Part shown: positions 1 to 8,176 of the stretch, one piece after another
Layout: every line of letters starts with the position of its first letter
How positions within the stretch are numbered: position 1 is the first letter of the stretch
NCBI GenBank assembly: GCA_018268785.1
Contig: JAFDVY010000014.1
Location: 1 to 49,779 of the forward strand
Reading direction: 5' to 3'
Origin: Acidobacteriota bacterium
GTDB taxonomy: Bacteria > Acidobacteriota > Terriglobia > Acidiferrales > UBA7541
Length of the DNA: 49,779 nt
Translations under genes and position numbers: made by a program
The notes under the pieces: model-generated
The model's database searches: none
What the model was told of the DNA's origin: nothing
The model's input: the letters and a program-made list of their open reading frames with translations, nothing else

Positions 1-752
1 AGCCGGACGCGGCTGCCAAGCCGCGCCAGAAGGGGGGTCGTTTGTGGAGCCGCAACTCCGTTGAAGGTCAGCCAGTTGAACTCCATCGAAGCTGTGTTGG
101 GCACGCTGTTCGATGGCAGCACCGCCCACTCCTGCAGTACGATCCCGTAGTCATGATCCACGCGCGGCGAGAATTCTTCCTTTGGATGCGCTATGAAAAA
201 TCCGATCAACCCCATCATTTCCTGCATGGCGCTGTGCGCGTGATAGAAAAACGTTCCTTCCTGGTGCACCGTAAATTCATAAACATGTTTTTCTCCCGGC
301 GCGACCGGTTTCTGGCTGATCCACGGCACGCCGTCCTGCTCGATTGGCACTTCTAATCCGTGCCAGTGCATTGAGGTGCTTTCGGGCAGACGATTTTCCA
401 CGACGATGCGCACGCGGTCGCCTTGCGTCACTTGAATGGTCGGCCCGGGGCAACTGCCGTTGTAGCCCCAGACGTCAAGCGTCTTCCATGGAACAATCTT
501 GCGCTTGAGCGGCTCGGCGACGAGACGAAACACTTTGGTCGCGCCGTCCATTTCGAATGGCAAATCGCTGGCGTCCGGCGTGATCATCCGAACGGGCGGT
601 CCATTTCGTTGTGCGTCCACTTTTCTGCTGCGCGCACCGGCTTTTTCCGTGCCGCTCGAACGCGCTTGCGCGCGTAGCGCTTCGCTCCAGCCGAGAAGTC
701 CTGTACCAAACACAGCCGCGTTTCTAAAAAAATTGCGCCGCGAATTGCCCAT
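1..752 (-). CDS. Multicopper oxidase, Tat-exported (N-terminal part only)
   Basis: Reading the minus strand from 752 gives 250 codons with no stop before the window edge, so the C-terminal half is missing. The N-terminus carries a twin-arginine signal (SRRNFF at residues 4-9, then a hydrophobic stretch ending near AQA). A cupredoxin domain follows, with the first multicopper-oxidase copper motifs: HWHGLEVP and, about 40 residues later, FYHAHSAM, which supply type 2/3 copper ligands. The family oxidises a substrate (cuprous ion, phenolics or metal ions) and reduces oxygen to water in the periplasm. The closest style is CopA/laccase-like, but the substrate cannot be told from this half. Two in-frame ATGs exist at 758 and 752. 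AGGAG lies 7 nt before the ATG at 752 but only 1 nt before the one at 758, so 752 is chosen. The gene upstream on the same strand encodes a Cys/His-rich lipoprotein, which fits a copper context. Confidence 0.88.
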   Translation of the reverse strand, partial: MGNSRRNFFRNAAVFGTGLLGWSEALRAQARSSGTEKAGARSRKVDAQRNGPPVRMITPDASDLPFEMDGATKVFRLVAEPLKRKIVPWKTLDVWGYNGSCPGPTIQVTQGDRVRIVVENRLPESTSMHWHGLEVPIEQDGVPWISQKPVAPGEKHVYEFTVHQEGTFFYHAHSAMQEMMGLIGFFIAHPKEEFSPRVDHDYGIVLQEWAVLPSNSVPNTASMEFNWLTFNGVAAPQTTPLLARLGSRVR

Positions 753-894
753 GACCATTCTCCTGATTTCATGCGTACGTGTTATTTCGATTCTGTTGTA
801 GAAATTGGATCCAGCCCTTTTGATAAAGGGAGTCAGCGCTTTTTTCGTTTGGTGTGTGCATGACGATGAAAAGCAGTGTCATGCTGACAAAGGA

Positions 895-1311
895 TCAGAC
901 GCGAAGGACCAGCGAAGTTGGAGTAGAGAAAATAGTCCCGGGAGGACCGCTCGAAACCCAAACTTCCGTGGAACTGCCGACAAAACTCTGCAAAAAATTC
1001 GGGGCTGCATGGAAATCAGTTGCGGGCGCATCCGAATTCACGGAAAGGCCCGACTTGGCCACAATCGCAAGCCCGGCATCGCCAAGCTGGCAGACAGCCG
1101 TGCGAGCTGCAAGAAATGAGGATGTGCCGTGGTGCCCACCCATTCCATGGCAACCGGCTTCCGTGCTTGAAGTCGACTTCTGAGGCAAGCACACGGAACC
1201 CGCGCACAGCGGCGCGCAACTAGCCACGACAATCAGCGACAGCGCCACCAAGCAGGAGACCGCGCTGCCCAGCAACCCGCAACTCATTTTGAAGCCGGCC
1301 ATCCCTAACAT
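895..1311 (-). CDS. Small Cys/His-rich putative lipoprotein next to the multicopper oxidase
   Basis: This ORF of 138 codons has possible starts at 1311, 1302 and 1287, none with a strong ribosome site. It begins with a hydrophobic export signal that ends in the lipobox-like VASC, so it may be lipid-anchored. The mature part contains scattered cysteines (CLPQ, AGCHGMGGHHG, AVCQLG), and the HGMGGHH patch looks able to bind metal. I do not recognise a family. It lies 142 bp upstream of the multicopper oxidase in the same direction, so the two may be co-transcribed. A metal-binding or copper-handling role is inference from composition and position only. The exact start is uncertain. Confidence 0.6.
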   Translation of the reverse strand: MLGMAGFKMSCGLLGSAVSCLVALSLIVVASCAPLCAGSVCLPQKSTSSTEAGCHGMGGHHGTSSFLAARTAVCQLGDAGLAIVAKSGLSVNSDAPATDFHAAPNFLQSFVGSSTEVWVSSGPPGTIFSTPTSLVLRV

Positions 1312-1328
1312 CTTAAACCCAATTCTGG

Positions 1329-1402
1329 TGGGGCTGGGCGGAGTCGAACCGCCGACACGCAGTTTAGGAAACTGCTGCTCTATCCATCTGAGCTACAGCC
1401 CC
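1329..1402 (-). tRNA. tRNA-Arg (anticodon CCT)
   Basis: On the minus strand the 7-bp acceptor stem GGGGCTG/CAGCCCC pairs perfectly, with discriminator A. The D arm closes with GCTC/GAGC. The anticodon stem GCAGT/ACTGC encloses TTCCTAA, giving anticodon CCT. The T arm GGCGG/CCGCC encloses TTCGACT. The gene is 74 nt long with no encoded CCA. It reads the AGG arginine codon. It lies just upstream of the small lipoprotein gene on the same strand. Confidence 0.96.
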
Positions 1403-1543
1403 ACGAATTTCCAGTTTATCATCACGCCGCAGATACGGGCAGAGGCTCACATGTCATTTTTTACTGCGATGCGCCGCATATTCGTGGAGCGACAGGCGGT
1501 GTCTCATTTTCTTTCCGGCTTGACCCACTCTCCGAATTCCTTG

Positions 1544-1552
1544 TGGTATCAT
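1544..1552 (+). promoter_or_regulatory. Candidate extended -10 promoter for the AsmA-family gene
   Basis: TGG followed by TATCAT matches an extended -10 element (TGnTATAAT with one mismatch). A TTGACC lies further upstream, but the 21-nt spacer is too long for a normal -35 pair. Transcription would begin near 1559, about 43 nt before the ATG at 1602. This rests on motif match only. Confidence 0.3.
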
Positions 1553-1601
1553 CCGTCGCGCCGCACGATTCCCTTGCCATTTGCCGATCCCGGAGGTTCC
1601 T

Positions 1602-3314
1602 ATGGGCAAAACTCTTCGCATCGTCATTATTGCCGTCGTCGCAATCGTAGTCATTCTTCTGGCTGCCCCGTTTCTCATCCCGGTGAACAAGTTCAAACCC
1701 ACTATTGAAGAAAAGGCCTCCGCAGCCCTCGGCCGCAAAGTTCAGGTCGGCGACCTGAGTCTTTCTCTCATCAGCGGCTCTCTTGGCGCGCAGGATCTCT
1801 CGATTGGCGACGACCCAAAATTCAGCACTTCGCCTTTCCTCACCGCAAAATCGCTGGACGTCGGCGTCGAGATCATGCCGCTTATCTTTTCGAAAACCTT
1901 GAACGTTACCGGAATCACGATCAATGAGCCGCAAGTGACCCTGCTCAAGAATCCAGCAGGTGTATGGAATTATTCCTCAATTGGCGGTTCCTCCAAGCCG
2001 GCACAGGCAGGCTCTGCACCGGCAAATTCTTCTAGCGCTCCTGCCGACATCTCCGTGAAAAAGCTCGAACTCAAGGACGGCAAGATCATTCTGGGAAGCA
2101 CCAACTCGCAGAAGCGCAGTACCTACGACCACGTTAATGTAACGGCCAGCGACGTTTCGATGAATTCCAAATTCCCATTGACTATTACCGCCAGTCTCCC
2201 CGGAGGCGGCGATTTCAAACTCGACGGCAACGCTGGCCCACTCGATAAATCGGACACGGCGCTCACTCCGCTCGACGCAAAAATACATGTTGGTTCATTG
2301 GACCTTGCTAAAACGGGTTTCCTTGATCCTTCCCTGGGTCTCGGCGGTCTTGTCGATCTCGACAGCACTATCGCCTCGCAAAATGGCAGCGCCGAAACGA
2401 AAGGTACGCTCAAGCTTTCGAAAGCGCTGCTAGTGCAAGGCGGCTCGCCCGCGGGCGTTCCCGCCGTTATTGATTTTGGTACGAAGTACGACCTCAGGAA
2501 AAATTCGGGAGTGATTACGCCGTCGACGGTCAAAATCGGTTCCGCCGTGGCTCACGTAAACGGCACATACGAAACAAAGGGCGAAGACACTGTTGTGGAT
2601 GTGAAACTCAACGGAGAATCCATGCCCGCTAAAGATTTGCAGGCGTTTCTTCCCGCCATTGGCGTGAATCTTCCGAAAGGAGCTTCGCTCAATGCGGGAA
2701 CGCTTAGCACAAATCTGAACATCAAAGGCGCCACGGACAAACTCGTCACCGACGGCACCATCGGTCTCTTCGCCGCGAAACTCGAGGGCTTCGACCTTGG
2801 CGCGAAAATGGCTCCCATCTCCGCGCTCACCGGTCTCAAAACCGGCAAGGACCTCGAAATAGAAAAGTTCACCACAAACGTCCACGTGGCGCCGACGGGT
2901 TTGCGTGCAGAGAATATCGACGCGGTCCTGCCTTCTCTGGGCACTTTGCTTGGCAATGGGACACTCGATTCGAAAAACAATCTCGACTTCAAAATGGCTG
3001 CAACGATTACCGGCGGGCTGTTGGGCGGCACTGGCGCTCCAGCAAACGGCATCGGCTCGGTGCTTGGTGTTGTTTCGGGCACGCAAAAAAACAACAACTG
3101 CAAGAACGGCACTACGATTCCTTTTCTGATTCAGGGGACCTCTTCCGACCCCAAATTCGTGCCCGATGTGGGCGGTGTCGCCGCGGGATTGTTGAAGTCT
3201 CAACTTGGTTGCACGGGGGGCAGTCTGCTCGGCGCGGGCGAAAAAGGGGCCAAGACTCCCGCCAACGCAGTTGAAGTGCTCGGCGGCCTCTTCGGGAAAA
3301 AGAAAAAGCCGTAA
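1602..3314 (+). CDS. AsmA family protein
   Basis: The product is 570 residues. The start is ATG 1602, with GGAGG 5 nt before it; an in-frame TTG upstream at 1581 has no such support. Residues 5-27 form an uncleaved membrane anchor (IVIIAVVAIVVILLAAP), followed by the typical AsmA opening in which a newly anchored chain reads KPTIEEKASAALGRKVQVGD. The rest is a long beta-rich repeat region resembling the AsmA/YhdP/TamB superfamily, whose members form periplasmic hydrophobic grooves or bridges linked to phospholipid traffic to the outer membrane. A low-complexity Ser/Ala/Pro stretch lies near residues 130-150, and the C-terminus ends in a basic FGKKKKP tail. The gene stands alone, between tRNA-Arg and a clear terminator. 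The exact cargo cannot be inferred. Confidence 0.87.
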   Translation: MGKTLRIVIIAVVAIVVILLAAPFLIPVNKFKPTIEEKASAALGRKVQVGDLSLSLISGSLGAQDLSIGDDPKFSTSPFLTAKSLDVGVEIMPLIFSKTLNVTGITINEPQVTLLKNPAGVWNYSSIGGSSKPAQAGSAPANSSSAPADISVKKLELKDGKIILGSTNSQKRSTYDHVNVTASDVSMNSKFPLTITASLPGGGDFKLDGNAGPLDKSDTALTPLDAKIHVGSLDLAKTGFLDPSLGLGGLVDLDSTIASQNGSAETKGTLKLSKALLVQGGSPAGVPAVIDFGTKYDLRKNSGVITPSTVKIGSAVAHVNGTYETKGEDTVVDVKLNGESMPAKDLQAFLPAIGVNLPKGASLNAGTLSTNLNIKGATDKLVTDGTIGLFAAKLEGFDLGAKMAPISALTGLKTGKDLEIEKFTTNVHVAPTGLRAENIDAVLPSLGTLLGNGTLDSKNNLDFKMAATITGGLLGGTGAPANGIGSVLGVVSGTQKNNNCKNGTTIPFLIQGTSSDPKFVPDVGGVAAGLLKSQLGCTGGSLLGAGEKGAKTPANAVEVLGGLFGKKKKP

Positions 3315-3335
3315 TCGCATTTGCAATATCCTGGT

Positions 3336-3372
3336 TGCCCGGCGCATGAAATGGCGCCGGGCAGAATTTTTT
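3336..3372 (+). terminator. Rho-independent terminator after the AsmA-family gene
   Basis: A perfect 10-bp stem TGCCCGGCGC/GCGCCGGGCA (3336-3345 and 3354-3363) with an 8-nt loop is followed closely by a run of six T at 3367-3372. It sits 21 bp after the stop codon and separates this gene from the amidohydrolase operon. Confidence 0.9.
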
Positions 3373-3479
3373 GCACAGCCATTTCTTGACTCTTCACCTT
3401 CTTCTCAGTAGCCTCATGCGTTCATGTTTACGGTTGCTGGGTATCCACGTCCTTCCGTTCTTAATCCGAGGTGTCCTGC

Positions 3480-5165
3480 ATGAAAGCCCATCTTTCTCGT
3501 TTGTGTGTGTTGTCTCTGCTCGCCGCAATTTTGTTCGTTGCTCAACTGCCTCAGGTTGCGGCGCAAGGCGGCGAGCCTCAGTACTTTGCGATCCGTGGTG
3601 CAAAGGTTGTCCCGGTTTCGGGACCGCCGATGGAAGACGCCACCGTCGTTGTGGCGCGCGGCGTGATCCTCGCGGTTGGCGGCAAGGACGTCGCCATTCC
3701 CGCGGATGCGTGGGTCATTGAGGGAAAGGGGCTCACTGTTTATCCGGGGCTTTTTGACGGGCTCACCGACGTCGGCATCCCATCCGCATCTCCCGCGCAA
3801 GGCGAAGGCGGCCCGCGCGGCGGAGGAGGAACTCCCACCGCAAAAGGACCTGAAGATCGCCCAGGCGCTACCCCATGGCGAACCGCAGCGAACGAAGTGA
3901 GCCTCGGCGACAAGCGCATCGAATCCTGGCGCAATGCCGGATTCACAACAGTCGTCTCGTCTCCCAAGGGCGGATTTTTTCCCGGCCAGGCAGCCGTGCT
4001 TGATCTTGCGGGGGAACGCAGCGGAGATCTCGTTGTCAAAGCACCTGTCGCTATTCCGATTTCGCTAAATCCATCGGGCGGTTTCGGCAGCGGATTTCCA
4101 GATTCGAAAATGGGCGTGCTTGGTTACGTCCACCAGGTCTGGCTTGACCTCGACTGGAGCAGCAAGGCAGGCGCCATTTACGAAAAAAATCCGCGCGGGA
4201 TCTCGCGACCGCGTTACGACCGCGTGGAGACGGCACTTGCCGGCGCGCTTGAAGATCACGCGCTCGTCCTGATTCCTGCAAATAGCGCCCTGGAGCTGCG
4301 CCGCGCGTTGGTCCTCGTGGATCGCTGGAAAATTCCCGGCGCGATCGTCGGTGCGCAGATGGCATATGAAGTTGCCGATGAACTCGCGGCCAAAAAGCTT
4401 CCTATCCTTGTCAGCTTGAAATGGCCGGAAGCAGAAAAGGATGCAGATCCCGACGATGTCCCTTCGCTTCGCGATTTGCGTTTCCGCGATAAGGCGCCTT
4501 CCTCGCCCGCGGCCCTCGCAAAAGCCGGCGTGAAGTTTGCTTTCACTTCGGACGGGATTGCTTCACCCGCCGAAATCGTAAAGGCCGTTAAGAAATCGGT
4601 GGACGCCGGACTGGCACCCGATGCGGCCCTTCGCGCACTCACTCTTTCGCCAGCGGAAATCTTCGGCGTTGCCGACCGCACCGGTTCCATCGAAAAAGGG
4701 AAAATTGCCAATCTGGTTGTCACGGATGGCGATCTCTTCGGAGAAAAAACGAAGATCAAAATGATTTTCGTGGATGGCAAACGATTCGAAATTCGCGAAC
4801 CTGACCGGCCTAAGGATCCGCCCAAGGGCGACATGACCGGCAAGTGGACGCTGAAGTACACAACTCCGGAAGGCGATGAGGAAACGACCGTGGATCTGAC
4901 CATGGCGCCGGACGGCACGCTCTCCGGAACCACAACCGGCAAGCGCGGCACGGCCACGATCATCACCGGTTACGCCAGCGCCGAAAAATTCAGCTTCACT
5001 ATCAACATGCCGATTCAAGGCAACAACGAAGACGTCATATTCACCGGCACGTTTGAGAAGGACACCATGAAAGGTTCGATCGCGGTTCTCTCGTTCTCGA
5101 TCGATTTCACAGGCACGCGGCCACCCGCCACTGCCGGTTCCATTTCCTTGGGAGGCGTCCAGTGA
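3480..5165 (+). CDS. Secreted amidohydrolase-fold protein lacking metal ligands, with C-terminal beta domain (first of three)
   Basis: The product is 561 residues, with a signal peptide ending near VAAQ. The start is ATG 3480, with GAGG upstream; an in-frame GTG at 3471 overlaps that site. Residues from about 30 to 440 follow the imidazolonepropionase/prolidase-like amidohydrolase fold, with the N-terminal beta sandwich and the closing GSIEKGKIANLVV segment. Where family members have the HxH metal motif after PGLFD, this protein reads GLTDVGIPS. The later histidine ligands are also replaced (PANSA, VGAQMAYEV), while TSDG near the C-terminal end of the barrel is kept. It is therefore probably catalytically dead as a metal hydrolase. 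Residues from about 451 to the end form an extra domain starting MTGKWTLKY, which looks like a small beta barrel. It is the first gene of a coupled run, overlapping the next by 4 nt. Confidence 0.85.
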   Translation: MKAHLSRLCVLSLLAAILFVAQLPQVAAQGGEPQYFAIRGAKVVPVSGPPMEDATVVVARGVILAVGGKDVAIPADAWVIEGKGLTVYPGLFDGLTDVGIPSASPAQGEGGPRGGGGTPTAKGPEDRPGATPWRTAANEVSLGDKRIESWRNAGFTTVVSSPKGGFFPGQAAVLDLAGERSGDLVVKAPVAIPISLNPSGGFGSGFPDSKMGVLGYVHQVWLDLDWSSKAGAIYEKNPRGISRPRYDRVETALAGALEDHALVLIPANSALELRRALVLVDRWKIPGAIVGAQMAYEVADELAAKKLPILVSLKWPEAEKDADPDDVPSLRDLRFRDKAPSSPAALAKAGVKFAFTSDGIASPAEIVKAVKKSVDAGLAPDAALRALTLSPAEIFGVADRTGSIEKGKIANLVVTDGDLFGEKTKIKMIFVDGKRFEIREPDRPKDPPKGDMTGKWTLKYTTPEGDEETTVDLTMAPDGTLSGTTTGKRGTATIITGYASAEKFSFTINMPIQGNNEDVIFTGTFEKDTMKGSIAVLSFSIDFTGTRPPATAGSISLGGVQ

Positions 5166-6679
5166 GAGTTCATTCGATGTTTCGCGTATCGCTCTGTGCG
5201 GCAGTCTTGATTGGTGCGGTTTCGCTGCGCGCTCCGGCCGCGCCTCCACCGCCAGATGCGCCTCCCGTCATTCTCATCCAGAATGCGACCGTACTCACGG
5301 TCACGAAGGGCACCATCGAACACGGTTCCGTTCTCATTAAGGATGGCAAAATCGCCGAAGTCGGCGCCGGCGTGAAGGCCCCCAGCGGCGCGCAAGTCAT
5401 TGATGGCACAGGAATGTTCGTGACACCCGGCATCATTGATTGCCACTCCCACATCGCGGTGGACGGCAGCGTCAACGAAGGAAGCATTTCCGTTTCGTCT
5501 ATCGCGAACATCGCGGAAGTTCTCGACTCCGACGACATTTCCATCTATCGCGATCTTGCCGGGGGCGTCACCACCGCAAACGTTCTTCACGGCAGCGCCA
5601 ATTCCATCGGCGGCCAGACCATTGTTATCAAGCTCCGCTGGGGCCAGCCTGCCGCTAAACTTCCATTCGAGGGCGCAATGCCCGGAATCAAATTCGCTCT
5701 CGGTGAAAATCCGAAGCGTTCGAACTTCTCCATCCCTGGCCGCGAAAAGCGGTATCCCGCCTCGCGCATGGGCGTCGAAGAAACCATTCGCGCCGCCTTT
5801 ACCGAAGCGCGCGATTACAAAAACGCCTGGGATGCGTACAACAAGAAAGTTGCTGCTGGCGAAAAGAATCTGATTCCTCCGCGCCGCGATTTGCGCCTCG
5901 ATCCGCTTGTGGAAGTCCTGGAAGGGAAGCGCTATGTCCATTCGCACTGCTATCGCGAAGACGAAATCCTGATGCTTTTGCGGGTCGCCAAGGAGTTTGG
6001 CTTTAAAGTCCGCACGCTTCAGCACGTTCTCGAAGGCTATAAAGTCGCCGATGAGATTGCCGCAGCCGGGACCGGCGCTTCCACGTTCTCTGATTGGTGG
6101 GCGTATAAAGTCGAAGCTTACGACGCAATTCCTTACAACGCCGCCATCATGACCAGGCGCGGCGTGCTCGTCTCCATCAATTCCGATGACGCCGAAGAAG
6201 CTACGCATCTCAATCAAGAAGCGGCAAAAACCATGCATTACGGCGGACTCACGCACGATGAGGCGCTGAAACTCGTCACCATCAATCCCGCAATTCAACT
6301 CGGCATTGATAAGCGCGTCGGCTCCATCGAAGTAGGCAAAGATGCCGACCTCGTCATCTACAATCACGACCCGCTCAGCGCGTACGCCGTTGTTCAAAAA
6401 ACACTAATCGACGGCCGTGTCTATTTCGACCGCCAGAAAGATATCGCTGCCCGCGCCGATCTCGAAAAAGAAAAGAAGGCTCTCCTCGAAAAAGAAAAGA
6501 AGTCGTCCAAGAAAGACGACAAGAAGGACGCGGATGCAAAAAAGCCCAGCGACAAACCCGCTGAGAAAAAACCAGACGCAACCAAGCCCGAAGAAAAGAA
6601 AAAACCGGAAGATATGCCCATGATGCCCTCTGCCGATGCCGCAACAAATATGTCCTCGGTTACCGGAGGTGCACGGTGA
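5162..6679 (+). CDS. Secreted metal-dependent amidohydrolase (catalytic member of the trio)
   Basis: The product is 505 residues. The GTG start at 5162 overlaps the previous stop (GTGA), and GGAGG lies 6 nt upstream, so this start is preferred over ATG 5177. A signal peptide is followed by a complete imidazolonepropionase-like amidohydrolase domain. Metal ligands are visible: DCHSHI (His95, His97), VHSHCYRED (His260, His262), LQHVLEGYK (His288) and SINSDD (Asp342). GQTIVIKLRW contains Lys157, which may be the bridging lysine; that is a guess. The family cleaves cyclic or linear amides, often dipeptides, and this copy would act in the periplasm. The C-terminal 80 residues form an unusual Lys/Glu/Pro-rich tail (roughly residues 425-490), with no fold expected. 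Its neighbours on both sides are ligand-less homologues. Confidence 0.92.
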   Translation: MRVHSMFRVSLCAAVLIGAVSLRAPAAPPPPDAPPVILIQNATVLTVTKGTIEHGSVLIKDGKIAEVGAGVKAPSGAQVIDGTGMFVTPGIIDCHSHIAVDGSVNEGSISVSSIANIAEVLDSDDISIYRDLAGGVTTANVLHGSANSIGGQTIVIKLRWGQPAAKLPFEGAMPGIKFALGENPKRSNFSIPGREKRYPASRMGVEETIRAAFTEARDYKNAWDAYNKKVAAGEKNLIPPRRDLRLDPLVEVLEGKRYVHSHCYREDEILMLLRVAKEFGFKVRTLQHVLEGYKVADEIAAAGTGASTFSDWWAYKVEAYDAIPYNAAIMTRRGVLVSINSDDAEEATHLNQEAAKTMHYGGLTHDEALKLVTINPAIQLGIDKRVGSIEVGKDADLVIYNHDPLSAYAVVQKTLIDGRVYFDRQKDIAARADLEKEKKALLEKEKKSSKKDDKKDADAKKPSDKPAEKKPDATKPEEKKKPEDMPMMPSADAATNMSSVTGGAR

Positions 6680-8118
6680 ATCACTCATCTAACATGGCCA
6701 CGCTTCGTCTTTTCTTGGGCGCCGTGCTGAGTTTGCTCCTTATCCTTTCAGCTGCAGCCCAGGACAAGCCAGCCGCACCAGCGGTCTACGCAATCACTCA
6801 CGCGAAACTCATCACGCTCGCCGGCTCTCCTATCGATGACGGCACTGTCGTTATCAAGGAAGGAAAAATAGCGGCCATCGGCGCAGAAGTAGGAGTTCCC
6901 GCCGGCGCACAAGTCATAGACGCAAAGGGCTTGCAAGTCTATCCCGGTCTCTTCGATCCCATCACGCAAATGGGCCTAAGCGAAATCGGCGCAGTCTCCG
7001 CCACTGTCGATACTTCCGAAACCGGCCCCATCAATCCCGATGTTGTCGCTGCCACAGCCGTTTTTCCGTCCAGCGAGCACATTCCGGTCACTCGAGCCTC
7101 AGGCATTACCGAGGTACTCGCTGTCCCCGGCAGCGGCGGTTTCGACTCTTTCGGCGGTCGCGGCTTGCTCGCCGGCCAAGCCTCTGCCATCCACATGGCC
7201 GGTTGGACCATCGACGAAATGCAAATCAAACGCAGCGTCGCCATGGTTATCAACTGGCCCACGATCAACACCCAATCCTTCGACTTCACCACATTCTCAC
7301 GCAAACAGAAACCGTTCTCCGAAGCGAAAGCCGACTACGAAAAGCAGGTCAACCAGCTCACCGAGGTTCTCGAGAGCGCGCGTCACTATGCCCAGGCAAT
7401 GGGCCATGGCGGCCCGTCCGATTTCGAGCGCGACGTCAAACTCGAGTCTCTCGTCCCCGTCGTTCGTGGCCAGCTTCCTGTTCTGGTTTTCGCGGATCGC
7501 GCGCGCGACATTCGCAATGCCGTCGAATATTGTGACAAGCACAAACTTCACATGATCCTCGCCGGTGGGGAAGAAGCCTACAAAGTCAAAGACCTTCTCC
7601 GTTCAAAAGACGTCCCAGTCATTCTTCGCCCCGTCCTTACTGACGTGGGCGAAGATGACACTCCTTATGACCGCCTGATGACGCAACCCGCGGAACTCGT
7701 CGCTGCCGGCGTGAAAATAGCATTTGGCAGCTTTGATAACTCCTTCGCCCGCCGCCTTGGCCAGAACGCCGCCAACGCCATCGCCCACGGCCTTTCGCCC
7801 GAGGACGGCCTCAAGGCCGTCACGCTCTATCCGGCTCAAATATTTGGTCTGTCCGATCAGTTAGGAACGCTGCAGGTCGGCAAAACGGCCAACATTATCG
7901 TTACCAACGGCGATCCGCTCGAGATCACCACCGACGTGAAATACCTCTTCATCCGCGGCGAGCTGACGTCGCTCGAAAACCGTCAACACCGCCTCTATGA
8001 GAAGTATCTCAACCGGCCAAAATCGGAAGCGTGCCAGTGCGCCGTCCCGGAAATGCCAAACAAGCTGAAGGATGGCCCCAAGCCTTCGGGACTGTTGTCC
8101 AACACAAAACCCAACTAA
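6676..8118 (+). CDS. Secreted amidohydrolase-fold protein lacking metal ligands (third of three)
   Basis: The product is 480 residues. The GTG start at 6676 overlaps the preceding stop (GTGA), with GGAGG 6 nt upstream. The N-terminal signal ends near SAAAQ. The chain follows the same amidohydrolase layout as its two neighbours: VVIKEGKIAAIG sandwich, YPGLFDP strand, and GTLQVGKTANIIV closing segment. The HxH position reads DPITQMGLSE, the second site reads VFADRA, the third reads LAGGEEAYKV, and the usual SDD region reads GSFDN. All histidine ligands thus appear lost, more completely than in the first gene. It is probably a structural or regulatory partner of the active middle protein rather than an enzyme; that is inference. 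A weak hairpin AGACTG/CAGTCT lies just downstream at 8129-8150, without a T tract. Confidence 0.86.
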   Translation: MNHSSNMATLRLFLGAVLSLLLILSAAAQDKPAAPAVYAITHAKLITLAGSPIDDGTVVIKEGKIAAIGAEVGVPAGAQVIDAKGLQVYPGLFDPITQMGLSEIGAVSATVDTSETGPINPDVVAATAVFPSSEHIPVTRASGITEVLAVPGSGGFDSFGGRGLLAGQASAIHMAGWTIDEMQIKRSVAMVINWPTINTQSFDFTTFSRKQKPFSEAKADYEKQVNQLTEVLESARHYAQAMGHGGPSDFERDVKLESLVPVVRGQLPVLVFADRARDIRNAVEYCDKHKLHMILAGGEEAYKVKDLLRSKDVPVILRPVLTDVGEDDTPYDRLMTQPAELVAAGVKIAFGSFDNSFARRLGQNAANAIAHGLSPEDGLKAVTLYPAQIFGLSDQLGTLQVGKTANIIVTNGDPLEITTDVKYLFIRGELTSLENRQHRLYEKYLNRPKSEACQCAVPEMPNKLKDGPKPSGLLSNTKPN

Positions 8119-8176
8119 TTTCTCCGAAAGACTGCAACTTTATCCAGTCTGTGTGCGTTTGTAAAAGAGAGCGCGC

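Noticed and set aside
1289..1708. Plus-strand ORF running through the tRNA region into the AsmA gene
   Set aside because: It is antisense to the tRNA-Arg gene, overlaps the AsmA start in another frame and has no protein-like features.
5015..6397. Minus-strand ORF of 460 codons opposite the second amidohydrolase
   Set aside because: The plus-strand frame has all catalytic motifs, a ribosome site and 4-nt coupling. The antisense frame is open because of codon bias.
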